Made by a program: the position numbers and the translations under genes. From the NCBI GenBank assembly GCA_017557665.1, contig JAFYYI010000083.1, positions 30,189-94,188 of the forward strand: a DNA stretch of 64,000 bases, given 5' to 3'. Numbering within the stretch: the first letter of the stretch is position 1; each line of letters starts with the position of its first letter. The notes under the pieces are model-generated. The model was given only the letters and a program-made list of their open reading frames with translations, had not been told where the DNA came from and made no database searches. The stretch comes from Muribaculaceae bacterium (GTDB taxonomy: Bacteria > Bacteroidota > Bacteroidia > Bacteroidales > Muribaculaceae). Shown here one piece after another: positions 19,204-28,620 of the stretch.

Positions 19204-21888
19204 TTAAAATTCCTGGCCAAGAACGAAGTGGAAATTGCTGCCACCCTTCTCGCCAAAGACCTTGTCGAAGCCATAACCCCAGTCAATACCCATCATACCG
19301 ATCATCGGCAGGAAGATGCGGGCACCGACACCGGCCGAGCGCTTGATGTCGAACGGGTTGAAGTCCTTGACACTGGTCCATGCGTTACCACCCTCGATGA
19401 ACACGAGAGGATAGATGGTAGCACTCTGCGACAACATCAAGGGGAAGTGCAACTCGATGACAAAGCGGTCATAGGCGTAACCCTCGCTTCCGTAGGGCGT
19501 GAACGCACCGTTCTCATAACCACGCAGGGCGATGGTCTCGGTGGCATAGGTGTAAGAACCCGACATACCGTCACCGCCGACATAGAAGGTCTCAAACGGC
19601 GACTTCAGCCACTTGTTCCAACTGCCCAGCAGACCGATGTCGGCACGCGTCATCAGCACGAGCGTCCAGCGGCCGTAGGGATCGGTGAGCGGCGTGTAGG
19701 TGCGAGCCTGGAACTTGAGTTTCCAGTATTCAATCCAGCGGTAAAGCTCCTTCTTGGACTGCTCGGTCTTGCTCTCGGTCAAGGCCTGCCAGTTCTTCTT
19801 GCCGAACAGGCTAGCAGGCGGCGTGGCATTGAATGACAGCGTGAACGAACTGCCTCGACGGGTGTAGAGCGGGTTGTCGATACTGTTGCGCGACAGGGTC
19901 AAGCCCAGCACAAACGAGTTGGAGACACCGTTCTTCATATAATAAAGGTACTCCCAGTTCTTGAGGCTGTACCACTGATAGCTCAGGCTAGCCATGAAGG
20001 TGAAGTAGTCGTCTGGCCACTTCAGGCGCTTACCGAAGCCCACGGTCACACCTGCCATCTGCAGGTACTTGTTGGGGTCGTAGGCGTTCTCATAGTAGTT
20101 GTAGCCGCCGTAATTACCATAACCGTAGCCATAACCGCCATAGCCGTAGCCATAACCGTACATCGAGTTGGCATAGTTGTACATGGCGTTCTGGTACAGC
20201 TGGCTATAGTAGGACGAGTTGATACCCGTCTGACGGCTATAGAACGCCGATACCGACAGCGAGTTGGGGCGTTTGCCGCCGAACCACGGGTCGAGGAACG
20301 ACACGCTGTAGGCCTGGTAGTACTTGGCGTTGGTCTGGGCACTGATAGTAAAGGTCTGGCCCTCGCCCTGCGGGATCAGTCCCTTGTAGGACGACGGATG
20401 CAGCAGGTTCTGAATCGAGAAGTTGGTGAACTTGAGCGATGCCTTGAGGATGACACCCGTCTGTCCCCAACCGGCGCTCAGCTCGACTTGGTCGTTAGCC
20501 TTGCTCTCGAGGTTCAGGATGATGTCCACGGTACCGTTATCGGCATTGGGTTCGGGGCGGATATCCATCTTCTCGGGGTCGAAATGTCCGGTCTGGGCAA
20601 TCTCACGCGCCGAGCGCATGAGGTCCTCCTTGGAGAACAGGTCACCGGGGCGCACACGCAACTCGCGGCGCACCACCTTCTCATAGAGGCGGTCGTTACC
20701 GTTGATGACCACCTTGTTGATGCGTGCCTGCTTACCCTCGTACATGCGCATCTCCAGGTCGATACTGTCGCCCTCAATCTTGCTCTCGATAGGGATGAGC
20801 TGATAGAAGAGGTAACCGTTGTTGAGGTAGAGGTTGGCCACGGCGTCATCATCCTCCTGGGTGCGCTTGGTCAACAGTTTCTGGTTATAGACGTCACCTT
20901 TCTTGATACCCAAGAGTTCATCGAGGCGCACCGACGGGTAAACCGTGTTACCCACCCAGGTGATGTCGGAGATATAGTAACGCTTGCCCTCGTTGACGGT
21001 GAGGTAAACGTCAACCGACTTCTCGTCATAGGGGACCACGCTGTCGCTCACGATGACGGCATCGCGGTAACCCTTCTCGTTATACTTGTCGATGATGAGC
21101 TGCTTATCGGCTTCATAATCGCTCTGGACGAACTTCTTCTGCGAGAAGATTTTCCAAATGTCCTTCTTCTCGTTGGTCTTCTTCATGGTGCGTTTGATCT
21201 TGCGGTCGCTCAGCACCTCATTACCGGCGATATAAATCTTGTGGACCTTGATTTTCTCGTGCTTGTCAACATTGATGTTGACGATGACCTCGTTCTGCTT
21301 GCTCAAGTCGGGGACCTGGACCACCTCACATGTGGCTTGACCGAAGCCCTTGCTGGCATAGTACTTCTCGACAATGATCTTGATGCGGTCGGCGATATTG
21401 GGGGTCATCTGGCTGCCAGGCTGGAAATTCAGGCGCTCGATGATGTCCTTCTTCTCACCGCTCTTCATGCCATTGTAGTTTACCTGGGAAACGCGAGGCT
21501 GCTGGCGCAGGTTAAACACCAGCCATGCCTGGTCCTGATAAATCTTCTCGACCTGAATCTGTACCTTGGAGAACAAGCCTTGTCTCCAGAATCGCTTTGC
21601 TGCAGCCTTGATGTCATCGCCGGGGATATCGACGCGCTGCCCTACGGCCAGTCCCGAATAACCGATGATGATGTCCTGGTCATAATTATCAACACCCTCG
21701 ACACGGATGCCCGCAATCTCATACTGCGACGGCGTCCCCGCGAAGACGACCTTGGGATTATAGATAGTATCGCCAACGGTATAGGTGCCCTGATTGCTCT
21801 GGGCAAGGGCGACCACGGGTGAGAGCAGGGCCACCGCCAACACCGCCAGCAACTTGTGTTTGATATGCATTGATGATTTACGCTTCAT
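19204..21888 (-). CDS. bamA: Outer-membrane assembly factor BamA
   Basis: About 894 residues. A signal peptide is followed by about five POTRA domains (roughly 40-450) and a 16-strand Omp85 barrel ending in the typical C-terminal aromatic (GQEF). BamA folds and inserts outer-membrane proteins. The start chosen ([10 protein letters not shown]) overlaps the uppS stop, ATG-AAG-CG-TAA; an ATG 18 bases further in is possible. The barrel contains an unusual run rich in Gly and Tyr (about residues 575-610, repeats of YG), probably an extracellular loop. Operon: uppS-bamA-ompH-ompH. Confidence 0.95.
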   Translation of the reverse strand: MKRKSSMHIKHKLLAVLAVALLSPVVALAQSNQGTYTVGDTIYNPKVVFAGTPSQYEIAGIRVEGVDNYDQDIIIGYSGLAVGQRVDIPGDDIKAAAKRFWRQGLFSKVQIQVEKIYQDQAWLVFNLRQQPRVSQVNYNGMKSGEKKDIIERLNFQPGSQMTPNIADRIKIIVEKYYASKGFGQATCEVVQVPDLSKQNEVIVNINVDKHEKIKVHKIYIAGNEVLSDRKIKRTMKKTNEKKDIWKIFSQKKFVQSDYEADKQLIIDKYNEKGYRDAVIVSDSVVPYDEKSVDVYLTVNEGKRYYISDITWVGNTVYPSVRLDELLGIKKGDVYNQKLLTKRTQEDDDAVANLYLNNGYLFYQLIPIESKIEGDSIDLEMRMYEGKQARINKVVINGNDRLYEKVVRRELRVRPGDLFSKEDLMRSAREIAQTGHFDPEKMDIRPEPNADNGTVDIILNLESKANDQVELSAGWGQTGVILKASLKFTNFSIQNLLHPSSYKGLIPQGEGQTFTISAQTNAKYYQAYSVSFLDPWFGGKRPNSLSVSAFYSRQTGINSSYYSQLYQNAMYNYANSMYGYGYGYGGYGYGYGNYGGYNYYENAYDPNKYLQMAGVTVGFGKRLKWPDDYFTFMASLSYQWYSLKNWEYLYYMKNGVSNSFVLGLTLSRNSIDNPLYTRRGSSFTLSFNATPPASLFGKKNWQALTESKTEQSKKELYRWIEYWKLKFQARTYTPLTDPYGRWTLVLMTRADIGLLGSWNKWLKSPFETFYVGGDGMSGSYTYATETIALRGYENGAFTPYGSEGYAYDRFVIELHFPLMLSQSATIYPLVFIEGGNAWTSVKDFNPFDIKRSAGVGARIFLPMIGMMGIDWGYGFDKVFGEKGGSNFHFVLGQEF

Positions 21889-22645
21889 TATCCTGATTAA
21901 CCTGTTCGCTCGTTTTACCATAACGACGCTCACGTGCCTGGAAATCGGCTATCGCCTCCACAAAATCTTCCTTGGTAAAATCGGGCCAATATTTAGAAGT
22001 GAAGTAAAGTTCGCTATAAGCTATCTGCCATAACAGATAATTGCTCACGCGCAGGTCACCGCCGGTGCGTATGAGCAGGTCGGGATCGGGCATGTCACGA
22101 GTTGCCAGGTGACATGACATCATCTCATCGTTGATGTCTTCGGGATTAAGCTTTCCCTCAGCGGCCTCACGCGACATCTGGCGGCAAGCCTCAACGATTT
22201 CCCAACGCGACGAGTAACTCAAGGCCAGGCACAACACCAGTCCAGTGCAATGTCCCGTGTCCTCCATACACTTGCGCAGACGGGTGGCGGCAAACTCAGG
22301 CATGCGATGCATGTCACCGATGGTGGTCAGCCTCACGTTATTCTTGATGAGGTCGGGCGTCTGCTGCTCGATGCTCACCACAATGAGGTTCATGAGGGCA
22401 TCCACCTCATCCTGGGGACGGTTCCAGTTCTCGGTAGAGAAGGTATAAAGCGTGAGATACTTCACGCCGACCTCACTGGCGATTTCGGTCACCTGACGCA
22501 CTGTAGAGACACCATTCTCATGACCGAAACTGCGCTCCTGTCCATGCTCTTTGGCCCAACGGCCATTGCCGTCCATGATGATGGCAACGTGGCGCGGGAT
22601 TCGTGCCTGGTTTAACTGTTGTATTTTGTCGCTGAGTGATGACAT
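21878..22645 (-). CDS. uppS: Undecaprenyl diphosphate synthase
   Basis: 255 residues, a cis-prenyltransferase that makes the C55 carrier for peptidoglycan and surface glycans. The signature [14 protein letters not shown] has catalytic Asp25; the [17 protein letters not shown] and [19 protein letters not shown] segments are all present. It overlaps the bamA start and follows the DUF6089 gene by 14 bases, so it is part of the envelope operon. Confidence 0.96.
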   Translation of the reverse strand: MSSLSDKIQQLNQARIPRHVAIIMDGNGRWAKEHGQERSFGHENGVSTVRQVTEIASEVGVKYLTLYTFSTENWNRPQDEVDALMNLIVVSIEQQTPDLIKNNVRLTTIGDMHRMPEFAATRLRKCMEDTGHCTGLVLCLALSYSSRWEIVEACRQMSREAAEGKLNPEDINDEMMSCHLATRDMPDPDLLIRTGGDLRVSNYLLWQIAYSELYFTSKYWPDFTKEDFVEAIADFQARERRYGKTSEQVNQDNEA

Positions 22646-22659
22646 GGAGTTAATCGTCG

Positions 22660-23340
22660 TTATTCAATATAATTACACTTGATGCAACGTTTGCCAAACT
22701 CATAGGTCATCGAGAACATGGCAAAGGAATACCAATCAGTATTCTTGGCAAACGAATGTTTGATGCCGAACAAGTCACTCTGACCGTCGATGCGGTCGCT
22801 GAATTCCTTGCGCATGGTAAACTCAAAGCCCAAGTTGATCCTTTCCTTGAGTTTGTATTTCACACCGATGCCGATGGGGATGGTGAAGGAGGCATGATTG
22901 CGGCCGTCGCAAATGGCGAACACAAAGCCCACACCAGCCACCATATAGGGCGAAATGGGTTTATATTTCTTGTAGGCAGGGCCACGGCCGTAGTTCAGGA
23001 AATTGAACTCGGCAGTGAGTCCCAAGTCAATCAAACTGGAGGAGAACTTGTAGTTGGCGCCGTCGGGATACCACGACTCATCGTACATGCTGTCGCCACG
23101 GATGTTGGCATAGTTCAAGTTGGCCTTGAACGCCCAGCGGCTGTTGTGGGCATAGCGGAACAGACCACCAATGGTGAAACTGGGATGCTTGAACAGCATG
23201 CCATTATTGCCTTCACCCAAGTAGCCCGTCATTCCCAACGAGGGTCCAACTTCATACTTGTACTGCTGTGCCACACAAGGAAGCACGGCAATCAACAGCA
23301 ACAATATGGACAATGTTCTCTTTATCATACTGTCATTCAA
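22660..23340 (-). CDS. DUF6089-family outer-membrane beta-barrel protein
   Basis: 226 residues with a signal peptide ending LPCVAQ, then a predicted eight-stranded barrel ([17 protein letters not shown] at the N-terminus, a terminal YEFGKRC-type strand). The family is recurrent directly upstream of uppS-bamA in Bacteroidales; its function is unknown, though remotely similar barrels include PorT. The start at 23340 overlaps the stop of the DUF6242 gene; an internal ATG 12 bases later would also keep the signal peptide. Confidence 0.82.
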   Translation of the reverse strand: MNDSMIKRTLSILLLLIAVLPCVAQQYKYEVGPSLGMTGYLGEGNNGMLFKHPSFTIGGLFRYAHNSRWAFKANLNYANIRGDSMYDESWYPDGANYKFSSSLIDLGLTAEFNFLNYGRGPAYKKYKPISPYMVAGVGFVFAICDGRNHASFTIPIGIGVKYKLKERINLGFEFTMRKEFSDRIDGQSDLFGIKHSFAKNTDWYSFAMFSMTYEFGKRCIKCNYIE

Positions 23341-24829
23341 CAGGATAGTTGGTCAAGCGATTATACACGCCGCGCCACATGTAGGGCAACAAGGCACCCT
23401 GGTCGTTGTAGCCGCCGAAGAGGTAAATGTAGGGACACTCCCACGTGATCACGGGCTGTGAAACGCGGCGAGGAGCGCCATTGGCACCGCTCGGGGTCAA
23501 GGTCTCTTCATAGACAAACGCTTGCGCCCCGTAGAACTTGGTCATGTAGGCGGGTTGCGAGATGGTCGAGTCGCCCACAGTCCAGGTAATGCCTTGGGTG
23601 GTCGACATGTAGATCTTGTCATTCAGCGTTCCGTCGGCAAGGCGTCCGCCCATGAGGTACCATGTCGGCTGCTGAGTGAAGCGACGAACACCGCTTGTCG
23701 ATTTGTAGGTGTAGTAGGTGAACAGTGTGGCGTCAGCCAACGCAGGCAACACCTTGGTGTGGATGTTGTTGATTTTGCCCCAGGTGTCGCCATCATAGCC
23801 CCACACTGTGTTCAACACCTTACCTGAACGGTCCACGCCACCCACAATCATAGCCTGCTGTGAAACGGACCAATCGTTAACGGTCTCTATCATGTCGGAT
23901 GAATGCTCCACAGGGAAGCCGTCGGGCACGGCAGTAGACACGAAACCGTCGCCACGGGGGAACTCGTCATGATAATAACCGTCATCACCGGCTACAATGC
24001 CCAGCACGCGGTTTTCATAAGTGCCCAGGATGCTATGCCATGTCACGCCGCATCCGGTCCACGATATGCCGTCGGGCGAGGTGTAGAGCACGCCGTCATT
24101 GCCCAGGACATAGAGGGCGTTTTCGGTGGCGGTGAGCGACTGCACCTGCGGAATGAAAGGCAGGGAAATTGTCGCTTCCTCCCATACTGCCTGGTTGGGC
24201 GCTTCGGCCGCCAGCAGGTTGCATTCCACGCCGTTGTAAACCATGGCGTAATAGATATCACCCTTTTTCACCACCTTGTGACCGATAGCGTTGTAGCGAT
24301 ATCCCGGCAGGTCACGACGCCAAGAGCGGTCCCAAATGAGTGAATCAGGATTGTACTTGTGGACGAGGACCTTGATCTCATACTTCTTGACCTGAGATTT
24401 GTCGGCCGAAGTGACAGTGAATACCGTCTTTCCCGAGAAGTCAAGCTCCTTGGTCATCGAGCTGGTGTACTCGATCGTTGTGTCGGCCTGCTCCTTGGCA
24501 CCGGTGATCGAGAAGATGGCCGACGAGACCGTGTTCAGGAATTTCACCGAGACCTTAAGACCCGTGATATCGGTTCCCACGGGCAATGAGTCGGCATTGT
24601 AAATCAAGCCGTTAGCGTAGTCAATCGTGAAATGTACCGAATCCAGATTAGCCAGCACGTCGGCATCGTTCTGCAGTGAGAAGGACTGAACAAGCGTCGT
24701 CTGGGTGCTGGTGCTGTAAGAGTAAACATCATCGTCATCGTCGTCCTTGCTCTTGCAAGACACAAACGAAGGCAATGACCACAGCAACACTGCTATCGCC
24801 AGCACAAAATATAGCGGGTTTCGTCTTGT
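23333..24829 (-). CDS. DUF6242 lipoprotein with beta-propeller-like body
   Basis: About 498 residues. The lipoprotein signal starts MTRRNPLYF and ends FVSC (Cys26), followed by an acidic linker (SKDDDDDD), a DUF6242-type N-terminal domain and Kelch/propeller-like repeats (WGYDGDTWGKINN, YLMGGRLADGTLNDKIY). The conserved location before the DUF6089-uppS-bamA set suggests a role at the outer membrane, but no biochemical function is known. The start is the ATG at 24829, not an in-frame ATG 42 bases upstream that lies inside the promoter. Confidence 0.78.
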   Translation of the reverse strand, partial: TRRNPLYFVLAIAVLLWSLPSFVSCKSKDDDDDDVYSYSTSTQTTLVQSFSLQNDADVLANLDSVHFTIDYANGLIYNADSLPVGTDITGLKVSVKFLNTVSSAIFSITGAKEQADTTIEYTSSMTKELDFSGKTVFTVTSADKSQVKKYEIKVLVHKYNPDSLIWDRSWRRDLPGYRYNAIGHKVVKKGDIYYAMVYNGVECNLLAAEAPNQAVWEEATISLPFIPQVQSLTATENALYVLGNDGVLYTSPDGISWTGCGVTWHSILGTYENRVLGIVAGDDGYYHDEFPRGDGFVSTAVPDGFPVEHSSDMIETVNDWSVSQQAMIVGGVDRSGKVLNTVWGYDGDTWGKINNIHTKVLPALADATLFTYYTYKSTSGVRRFTQQPTWYLMGGRLADGTLNDKIYMSTTQGITWTVGDSTISQPAYMTKFYGAQAFVYEETLTPSGANGAPRRVSQPVITWECPYIYLFGGYNDQGALLPYMWRGVYNRLTNYPVE

Positions 24830-24868
24830 CATTATATCTTTTTCGTTCTTTTCTTTTTTTACAAACGG

Positions 24869-24876
24869 CAAAATTA
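24869..24876 (-). promoter_or_regulatory. Promoter of the DUF6242-DUF6089-uppS-bamA operon
   Basis: TAATTTTG on the minus strand, 40 bases upstream of the DUF6242 start. The genes below it are linked by overlaps or short gaps down to ompH. Confidence 0.6.
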
Positions 24877-24945
24877 CAAAAAATCGTACACACCAAACAC
24901 TCCCGTTAAAGATAATAAACGGTAAAAGGCCGTTTTTTACACCTT

Positions 24946-24963
24946 TTTAACGAGTTTAACGAG
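24946..24963. repeat. Tandem nonamer overlapping the ribD stop
   Basis: TTTAACGAG occurs twice back to back. On the minus strand the last codons and stop of ribD (ACT CGT TAA) are repeated directly downstream as ACTCGTTAA. Confidence 0.6.
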
Positions 24964-25987
24964 TAAGATGGATAATGGTATTGCCGTCTATGTGATAACA
25001 AGCGGTCTGTCGCCCTACAATACGGGGCGCCTTGAGGCCTTCACTCACCGTGCGCTGGCTGATCTCGATGCGTGCCTCATCCCAAGTGCCGGCATCGATC
25101 ATCTCCTGAAGCACCCGCGTGCCTCCCTCGACCATGACACTGGTCACACCGCGGCGGTACAAATCCTCCAGCCAGGCGTGAGGTTCATGGGTGTCCAGTT
25201 TGATATACTCGACAACACCTCTCACCTCGTTTTTCATACCGTTATAGACTATTGTCGGGAGGCCATCGGTAAGCAGATTGAGGTTGTCGCGAATTGACAA
25301 ATTCCGTGACAGAACAACCCTTAGCGGTGACCGGCCAGGCCACTCTCTTGTTGTCAACGAGGGGTTGTCGATGCGCGCAGTGGCAGCCCCCACGACAATG
25401 GCGTCACACAACGCCCGCTGGCGGTGCATCAGCCGCATGGTCACAGGGGTGGACATGTGCAGGGGATTCTCGCCGGCATCAGGAGGCAGCGCGATGAAGC
25501 CGTCGGCAGTCTGCGCCCACTTGAGTTGCACCCAAGGACGGCCTGTCGTGTGGGCAGTGATGAAACGATGGTTCAACTCACGGCATTCCCGCTCCAGAAT
25601 ACCCACCACGACCTCAACTCCAGCCTCACGCAACTGTGCCACACCACGGCCCGCGACCTTGACGAACGGATCCAGGCATCCCACCACCACACGGGGGATG
25701 CCACGCTCGATGAGCAACCGGGCACACGGCGGTGTCTTGCCATAGTGTGAGCATGGCTCAAGGGTTACATATATAGTGCTGTCCTTCAATAGGTTAGCGT
25801 CATCAACGCTGGCAATCGCATTCACCTCGGCATGGGCCTCACCGCACCTGCGATGCCACCCCTCGCCAATGATGCGACCATCGGGCGCGACAATCACCGC
25901 TCCCACCATGGGATTGGGTGACGTGTGGCCTGCTCCAAGGCGTGCCAGCTGTAACGCCCGGTGCATGTATTTCTCGTTGATATCCAT
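24956..25987 (-). CDS. ribD: Bifunctional riboflavin deaminase/reductase
   Basis: 343 residues. The N-terminal cytidine-deaminase-like domain has zinc ligands in HAEVN (His52, Glu54 catalytic) and PC...PPC (Cys79, Cys88). The C-terminal reductase domain (about 150-343) carries RPWVQLKWAQT and the VEGGTRVLQ motif. It converts the GTP-derived pyrimidine to the ribitylamino-uracil precursor. It starts three bases after the prmC stop, so the two are co-transcribed. No FMN riboswitch is visible upstream, and no other rib gene is in the window. Confidence 0.95.
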   Translation of the reverse strand: MDINEKYMHRALQLARLGAGHTSPNPMVGAVIVAPDGRIIGEGWHRRCGEAHAEVNAIASVDDANLLKDSTIYVTLEPCSHYGKTPPCARLLIERGIPRVVVGCLDPFVKVAGRGVAQLREAGVEVVVGILERECRELNHRFITAHTTGRPWVQLKWAQTADGFIALPPDAGENPLHMSTPVTMRLMHRQRALCDAIVVGAATARIDNPSLTTREWPGRSPLRVVLSRNLSIRDNLNLLTDGLPTIVYNGMKNEVRGVVEYIKLDTHEPHAWLEDLYRRGVTSVMVEGGTRVLQEMIDAGTWDEARIEISQRTVSEGLKAPRIVGRQTACYHIDGNTIIHLTR

Positions 25988-25990
25988 CGG

Positions 25991-26833
25991 CTATCGCATG
26001 ATGGCGGCGGCAAAGCGCGTGTTGCCGAAACTGTCCTCAATGATGCGCACCTCGTCGAAGCCGTTATCCTGTAACAGGCGCTTGACCTCGTTGCCAAAGC
26101 GCTGATTGATTTCTAGATACAAGCGGCCACCACGTTCCAGCGACCGAGCGGCATAGGGCACTATCGCCTTGTAGAACAGCAAGGGGTCATTATCGGGGAC
26201 AAACAGGGCCTGACCCGGCTCGTAGTCCTTCACATTGCGAGCCATCGCCTCGCGCTCACTCCAGCACACGTAGGGGGGATTGCTCACGATGATGTCATAG
26301 CTGGCCGACGGCTGCGGCAAGAGCATGTCGCTCTCAAAAATGCGCACTTTCACCTTAAGTGCAGCCGCATTCTCGCGGGCAACAGCAAGGGCGTCACGCG
26401 AGACGTCGAGCGCATCGACCTGGGCAAACTTCAATGCCCTCGCCAGTGATATGGCAATGCATCCGCTGCCTGTGCCCATATCCAGGACACGCAAGTCGCT
26501 GGCCGGGTTTTCATCGATGATGAGGTCCACCAGCTGCTCGGTCTCGGGACGAGGAATCAGCACGGCAGGGGTAACTTTGAACCGGTGGCCGTGAAAACGG
26601 GCGCTACCCACGACATACTGCAAGGGTTCTTGACGGCGCAGGCGAGCGATGATGTCCGTGATGCGCTCCTGTGCAAACTCGGGCAACTCACTCTCCTGGC
26701 GCAAGGCCACATCCACCTGATCATAGTTAAACACATCCTCGCAGATGATGCGTATCATCGCCTGCACTTCTTGGGCCTCGGCAACGCCTGCGAGGCCATT
26801 CCTTAATTGGTCAATCGCTTCTTTCAGTATCAT
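25991..26833 (-). CDS. prmC: Release factor glutamine methyltransferase PrmC
   Basis: About 280 residues. A helical N-terminal domain that recognises release factors is followed by an SAM-binding Rossmann domain with DMGTGSGCIAIS and the substrate motif NPPYVC. It methylates the Gln of the GGQ motif in RF1/RF2. The start MILKEAIDQLR at 26833 is chosen because an upstream TTG would require translating through the -7 promoter word. Only seven to eight bases separate that word from this ATG, so the mRNA may be nearly leaderless. Confidence 0.94.
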   Translation of the reverse strand: MILKEAIDQLRNGLAGVAEAQEVQAMIRIICEDVFNYDQVDVALRQESELPEFAQERITDIIARLRRQEPLQYVVGSARFHGHRFKVTPAVLIPRPETEQLVDLIIDENPASDLRVLDMGTGSGCIAISLARALKFAQVDALDVSRDALAVARENAAALKVKVRIFESDMLLPQPSASYDIIVSNPPYVCWSEREAMARNVKDYEPGQALFVPDNDPLLFYKAIVPYAARSLERGGRLYLEINQRFGNEVKRLLQDNGFDEVRIIEDSFGNTRFAAAIMR

Positions 26834-26841
26834 AGGCTGCA

Positions 26842-26849
26842 AATTTACA
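26842..26849 (-). promoter_or_regulatory. Promoter of prmC-ribD
   Basis: TAAATTTG on the minus strand, followed by CAGCCT and then ATG. The start codon is thus about where transcription is expected to begin. Confidence 0.55.
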
Positions 26850-26973
26850 TAAAAATCTTGTAAAAGGGTCAAGAAGCAGGAAAAACACCATGTCTAGCGA
26901 CCTAAAACTTTCGATATAGAAAATTTTTTTGAAATTTTATTATAATTTATTACCTATTACCAAATATTATGTG

Positions 26974-26981
26974 TAATTTTG
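26974..26981 (+). promoter_or_regulatory. Promoter of the Lrp-family regulator
   Basis: TAATTTTG in a very AT-rich stretch; it predicts a leader of about 95 bases. Confidence 0.5.
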
Positions 26982-27081
26982 TGGCGCCATTGGTAAGCTT
27001 TGAGTGCTTTGCCTTTGTCAATAAACGTGTTAAAAGGCATATAAATTGAATTTTTAGAATCTTCTTTAAAACTATAAAATT

Positions 27082-27561
27082 ATGGCCAATAAACTTGATT
27101 CACTTGATTACAAGATCTTAAAAATGCTATCGTTGAATGCACGCAAACCATATCTTGAAATTGCGCGTGCCTGCAACGTGTCGGGTGCTGCCATTCACCA
27201 GCGCATCCAGAAACTTTACAACATGGGTGTCATCAAGGGGTCCATTTCCTTGATTAATCCCGCATCGGTTGGGTATGAGACCTGTGCTTACATCGGCTTC
27301 TTCCTGAATGATCCCTCCAAGTTTGACGAGGTAGTGGCTCGTCTCAAAACCGTGCCCGAGGTGGTTGAATGCTACTTCACCACAGGTAAGTATGACATGT
27401 TTGTCAAACTTTATGCCCAAAACAATGACCACCTGCTGCAGATTATCCACGACCGCTTCCTGAAGATGGGTCTGGGCCGCAGCGAGACGCTCATCACCTT
27501 TAAGGAAGTCTTCAAACGTCAAATTCCCATTGATCCTGACGGTGAAGAGGTGAACGTTTAA
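27082..27561 (+). CDS. Lrp/AsnC-family transcriptional regulator
   Basis: 159 residues. An N-terminal winged helix-turn-helix (LDYKILKMLSLNARKPYLEIARACNVS... split over residues 6-55) is joined to a C-terminal RAM/ligand-binding domain (VPEVVECYFTTGKYDMFVKLYA). Family members form octamers that respond to amino acids and bind DNA globally or locally. The leader of about 95 bases and the strong terminator indicate a monocistronic gene. The effector and targets cannot be told from the sequence. Confidence 0.92.
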   Translation: MANKLDSLDYKILKMLSLNARKPYLEIARACNVSGAAIHQRIQKLYNMGVIKGSISLINPASVGYETCAYIGFFLNDPSKFDEVVARLKTVPEVVECYFTTGKYDMFVKLYAQNNDHLLQIIHDRFLKMGLGRSETLITFKEVFKRQIPIDPDGEEVNV

Positions 27562-27569
27562 CAACATCA

Positions 27570-27599
27570 AGGGGGCGCGACAATCGCTCCCTTTTTTTA
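27570..27599 (+). terminator. Rho-independent terminator of the Lrp-family gene
   Basis: GGGGGCG / CGCTCCC stem (one G-T pair) followed by seven T. Confidence 0.9.
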
Positions 27600-27700
27600 G
27601 GGACCAGATACCATGCCGGACGGCAGTAATCCCCCAAAAGGATTTCTCAGATTATAACAAAGGTTTCAAATCAGGTAAAATAATTTCAAAGGTAAGAAAG

Positions 27701-28498
27701 ATGAAAAACATGATGATTAACGATTTAACGCCTCAGCAGCAGGAATGGCTTGATTGTGCACGACTGATGGGGCAGGAAGCCAGTGAGGTGCTGAAAATGC
27801 ACTTTCGCCGCCGCGACCTCAGCATCGAGGATAAGGGCAGCGCATTTGACATCGTGACCGAGGCCGACAAGGGCAGCGAGCGCATCATCCTCGACCACCT
27901 ACACCACCATTTTCCCGACCACGCCATCCTGAGCGAGGAGAGCGGTGATGACCACCGCCAAGCCAAGTACCAGTGGGTCATCGACCCGCTCGACGGCACT
28001 GTGAATTACAGCGCCGGCATCGCTACCTACTGCATCTCCATTGGCCTCAAGGTGGACGGCGAGACACACTTCGGCTACGTCTATGCCCCGACACTGGACG
28101 AGGAATTCTGCGCCATCAAGGGCAAAGGGGCATATGGTCCCTACGGACGACTGCAGGCCAAGGGCACGACCGAGTTGGCCCGAGCCGTGGTTTCGACAGG
28201 CTTCCCCTATGACAAGGCGACCAACCCCGATAACAACCTGGACCGCGTGGCGCGTGTGATGCCTCGCGTCAGGGGCTTGCGACGACTGGGATCAGCAGCG
28301 ATGGACCTGTGTTATGTGGCCGCCGGCTGGCTTGACGGCTACTGGGAGTTAAACCTCAAGGAGTGGGATGCCTGTGCCGGAGAACTCATCGCCCTTGAGG
28401 CGGGTGCCACCGTCAAGCGTTACCGCAATGACCACGGCATCTGCATCCTTGCGGCTTGTCCCGGTATTGCCCAGCAACTGCTGCAATTGGTCGAGTAG
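27701..28498 (+). CDS. Inositol-monophosphatase-family phosphatase
   Basis: 265 residues of the Mg-dependent, Li-sensitive phosphatase family. Metal and catalytic motifs are present: EADKGSE, EESG, IDPLDGTVNYSAG, and WDACAG near residue 225. The substrate could be inositol phosphate, or 3'-phosphoadenosine phosphate as for CysQ; the sequence does not decide. The start at 27701 (MKNMMIND) or at the second Met is possible. The gap of about 140 bases after the Lrp terminator has no clear TAnnTTTG word. Confidence 0.9.
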   Translation: MKNMMINDLTPQQQEWLDCARLMGQEASEVLKMHFRRRDLSIEDKGSAFDIVTEADKGSERIILDHLHHHFPDHAILSEESGDDHRQAKYQWVIDPLDGTVNYSAGIATYCISIGLKVDGETHFGYVYAPTLDEEFCAIKGKGAYGPYGRLQAKGTTELARAVVSTGFPYDKATNPDNNLDRVARVMPRVRGLRRLGSAAMDLCYVAAGWLDGYWELNLKEWDACAGELIALEAGATVKRYRNDHGICILAACPGIAQQLLQLVE

Positions 28499-28553
28499 AC
28501 GGCATTCCATCATAGCAGATACCGCATTTAACGTTGTTTAACAAATCCGCTCC

Positions 28554-28583
28554 TTGTTGAACATGAGGCGCTGCGTATCTTTG
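28554..28583 (+). promoter_or_regulatory. Promoter of the FKBP gene
   Basis: TTGTTG at 28554-28559 and the -7 word TATCTTTG at 28576-28583. It predicts a leader of about 35 bases. Confidence 0.65.
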
Positions 28584-28620
28584 TCGCATCAATTATCCTA
28601 TTTAAAATGTCCATAATACT

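Noticed and set aside
20398..21822. A 474-codon plus-strand frame opposite bamA
   Set aside because: It is a shadow of BamA codons; low-complexity Leu/Val/Asp composition with no motif.
25988..26990. Possible FMN riboswitch for ribD
   Set aside because: ribD starts 3 bases after prmC and the region upstream of prmC holds only a promoter with almost no leader, so there is no space for an aptamer.
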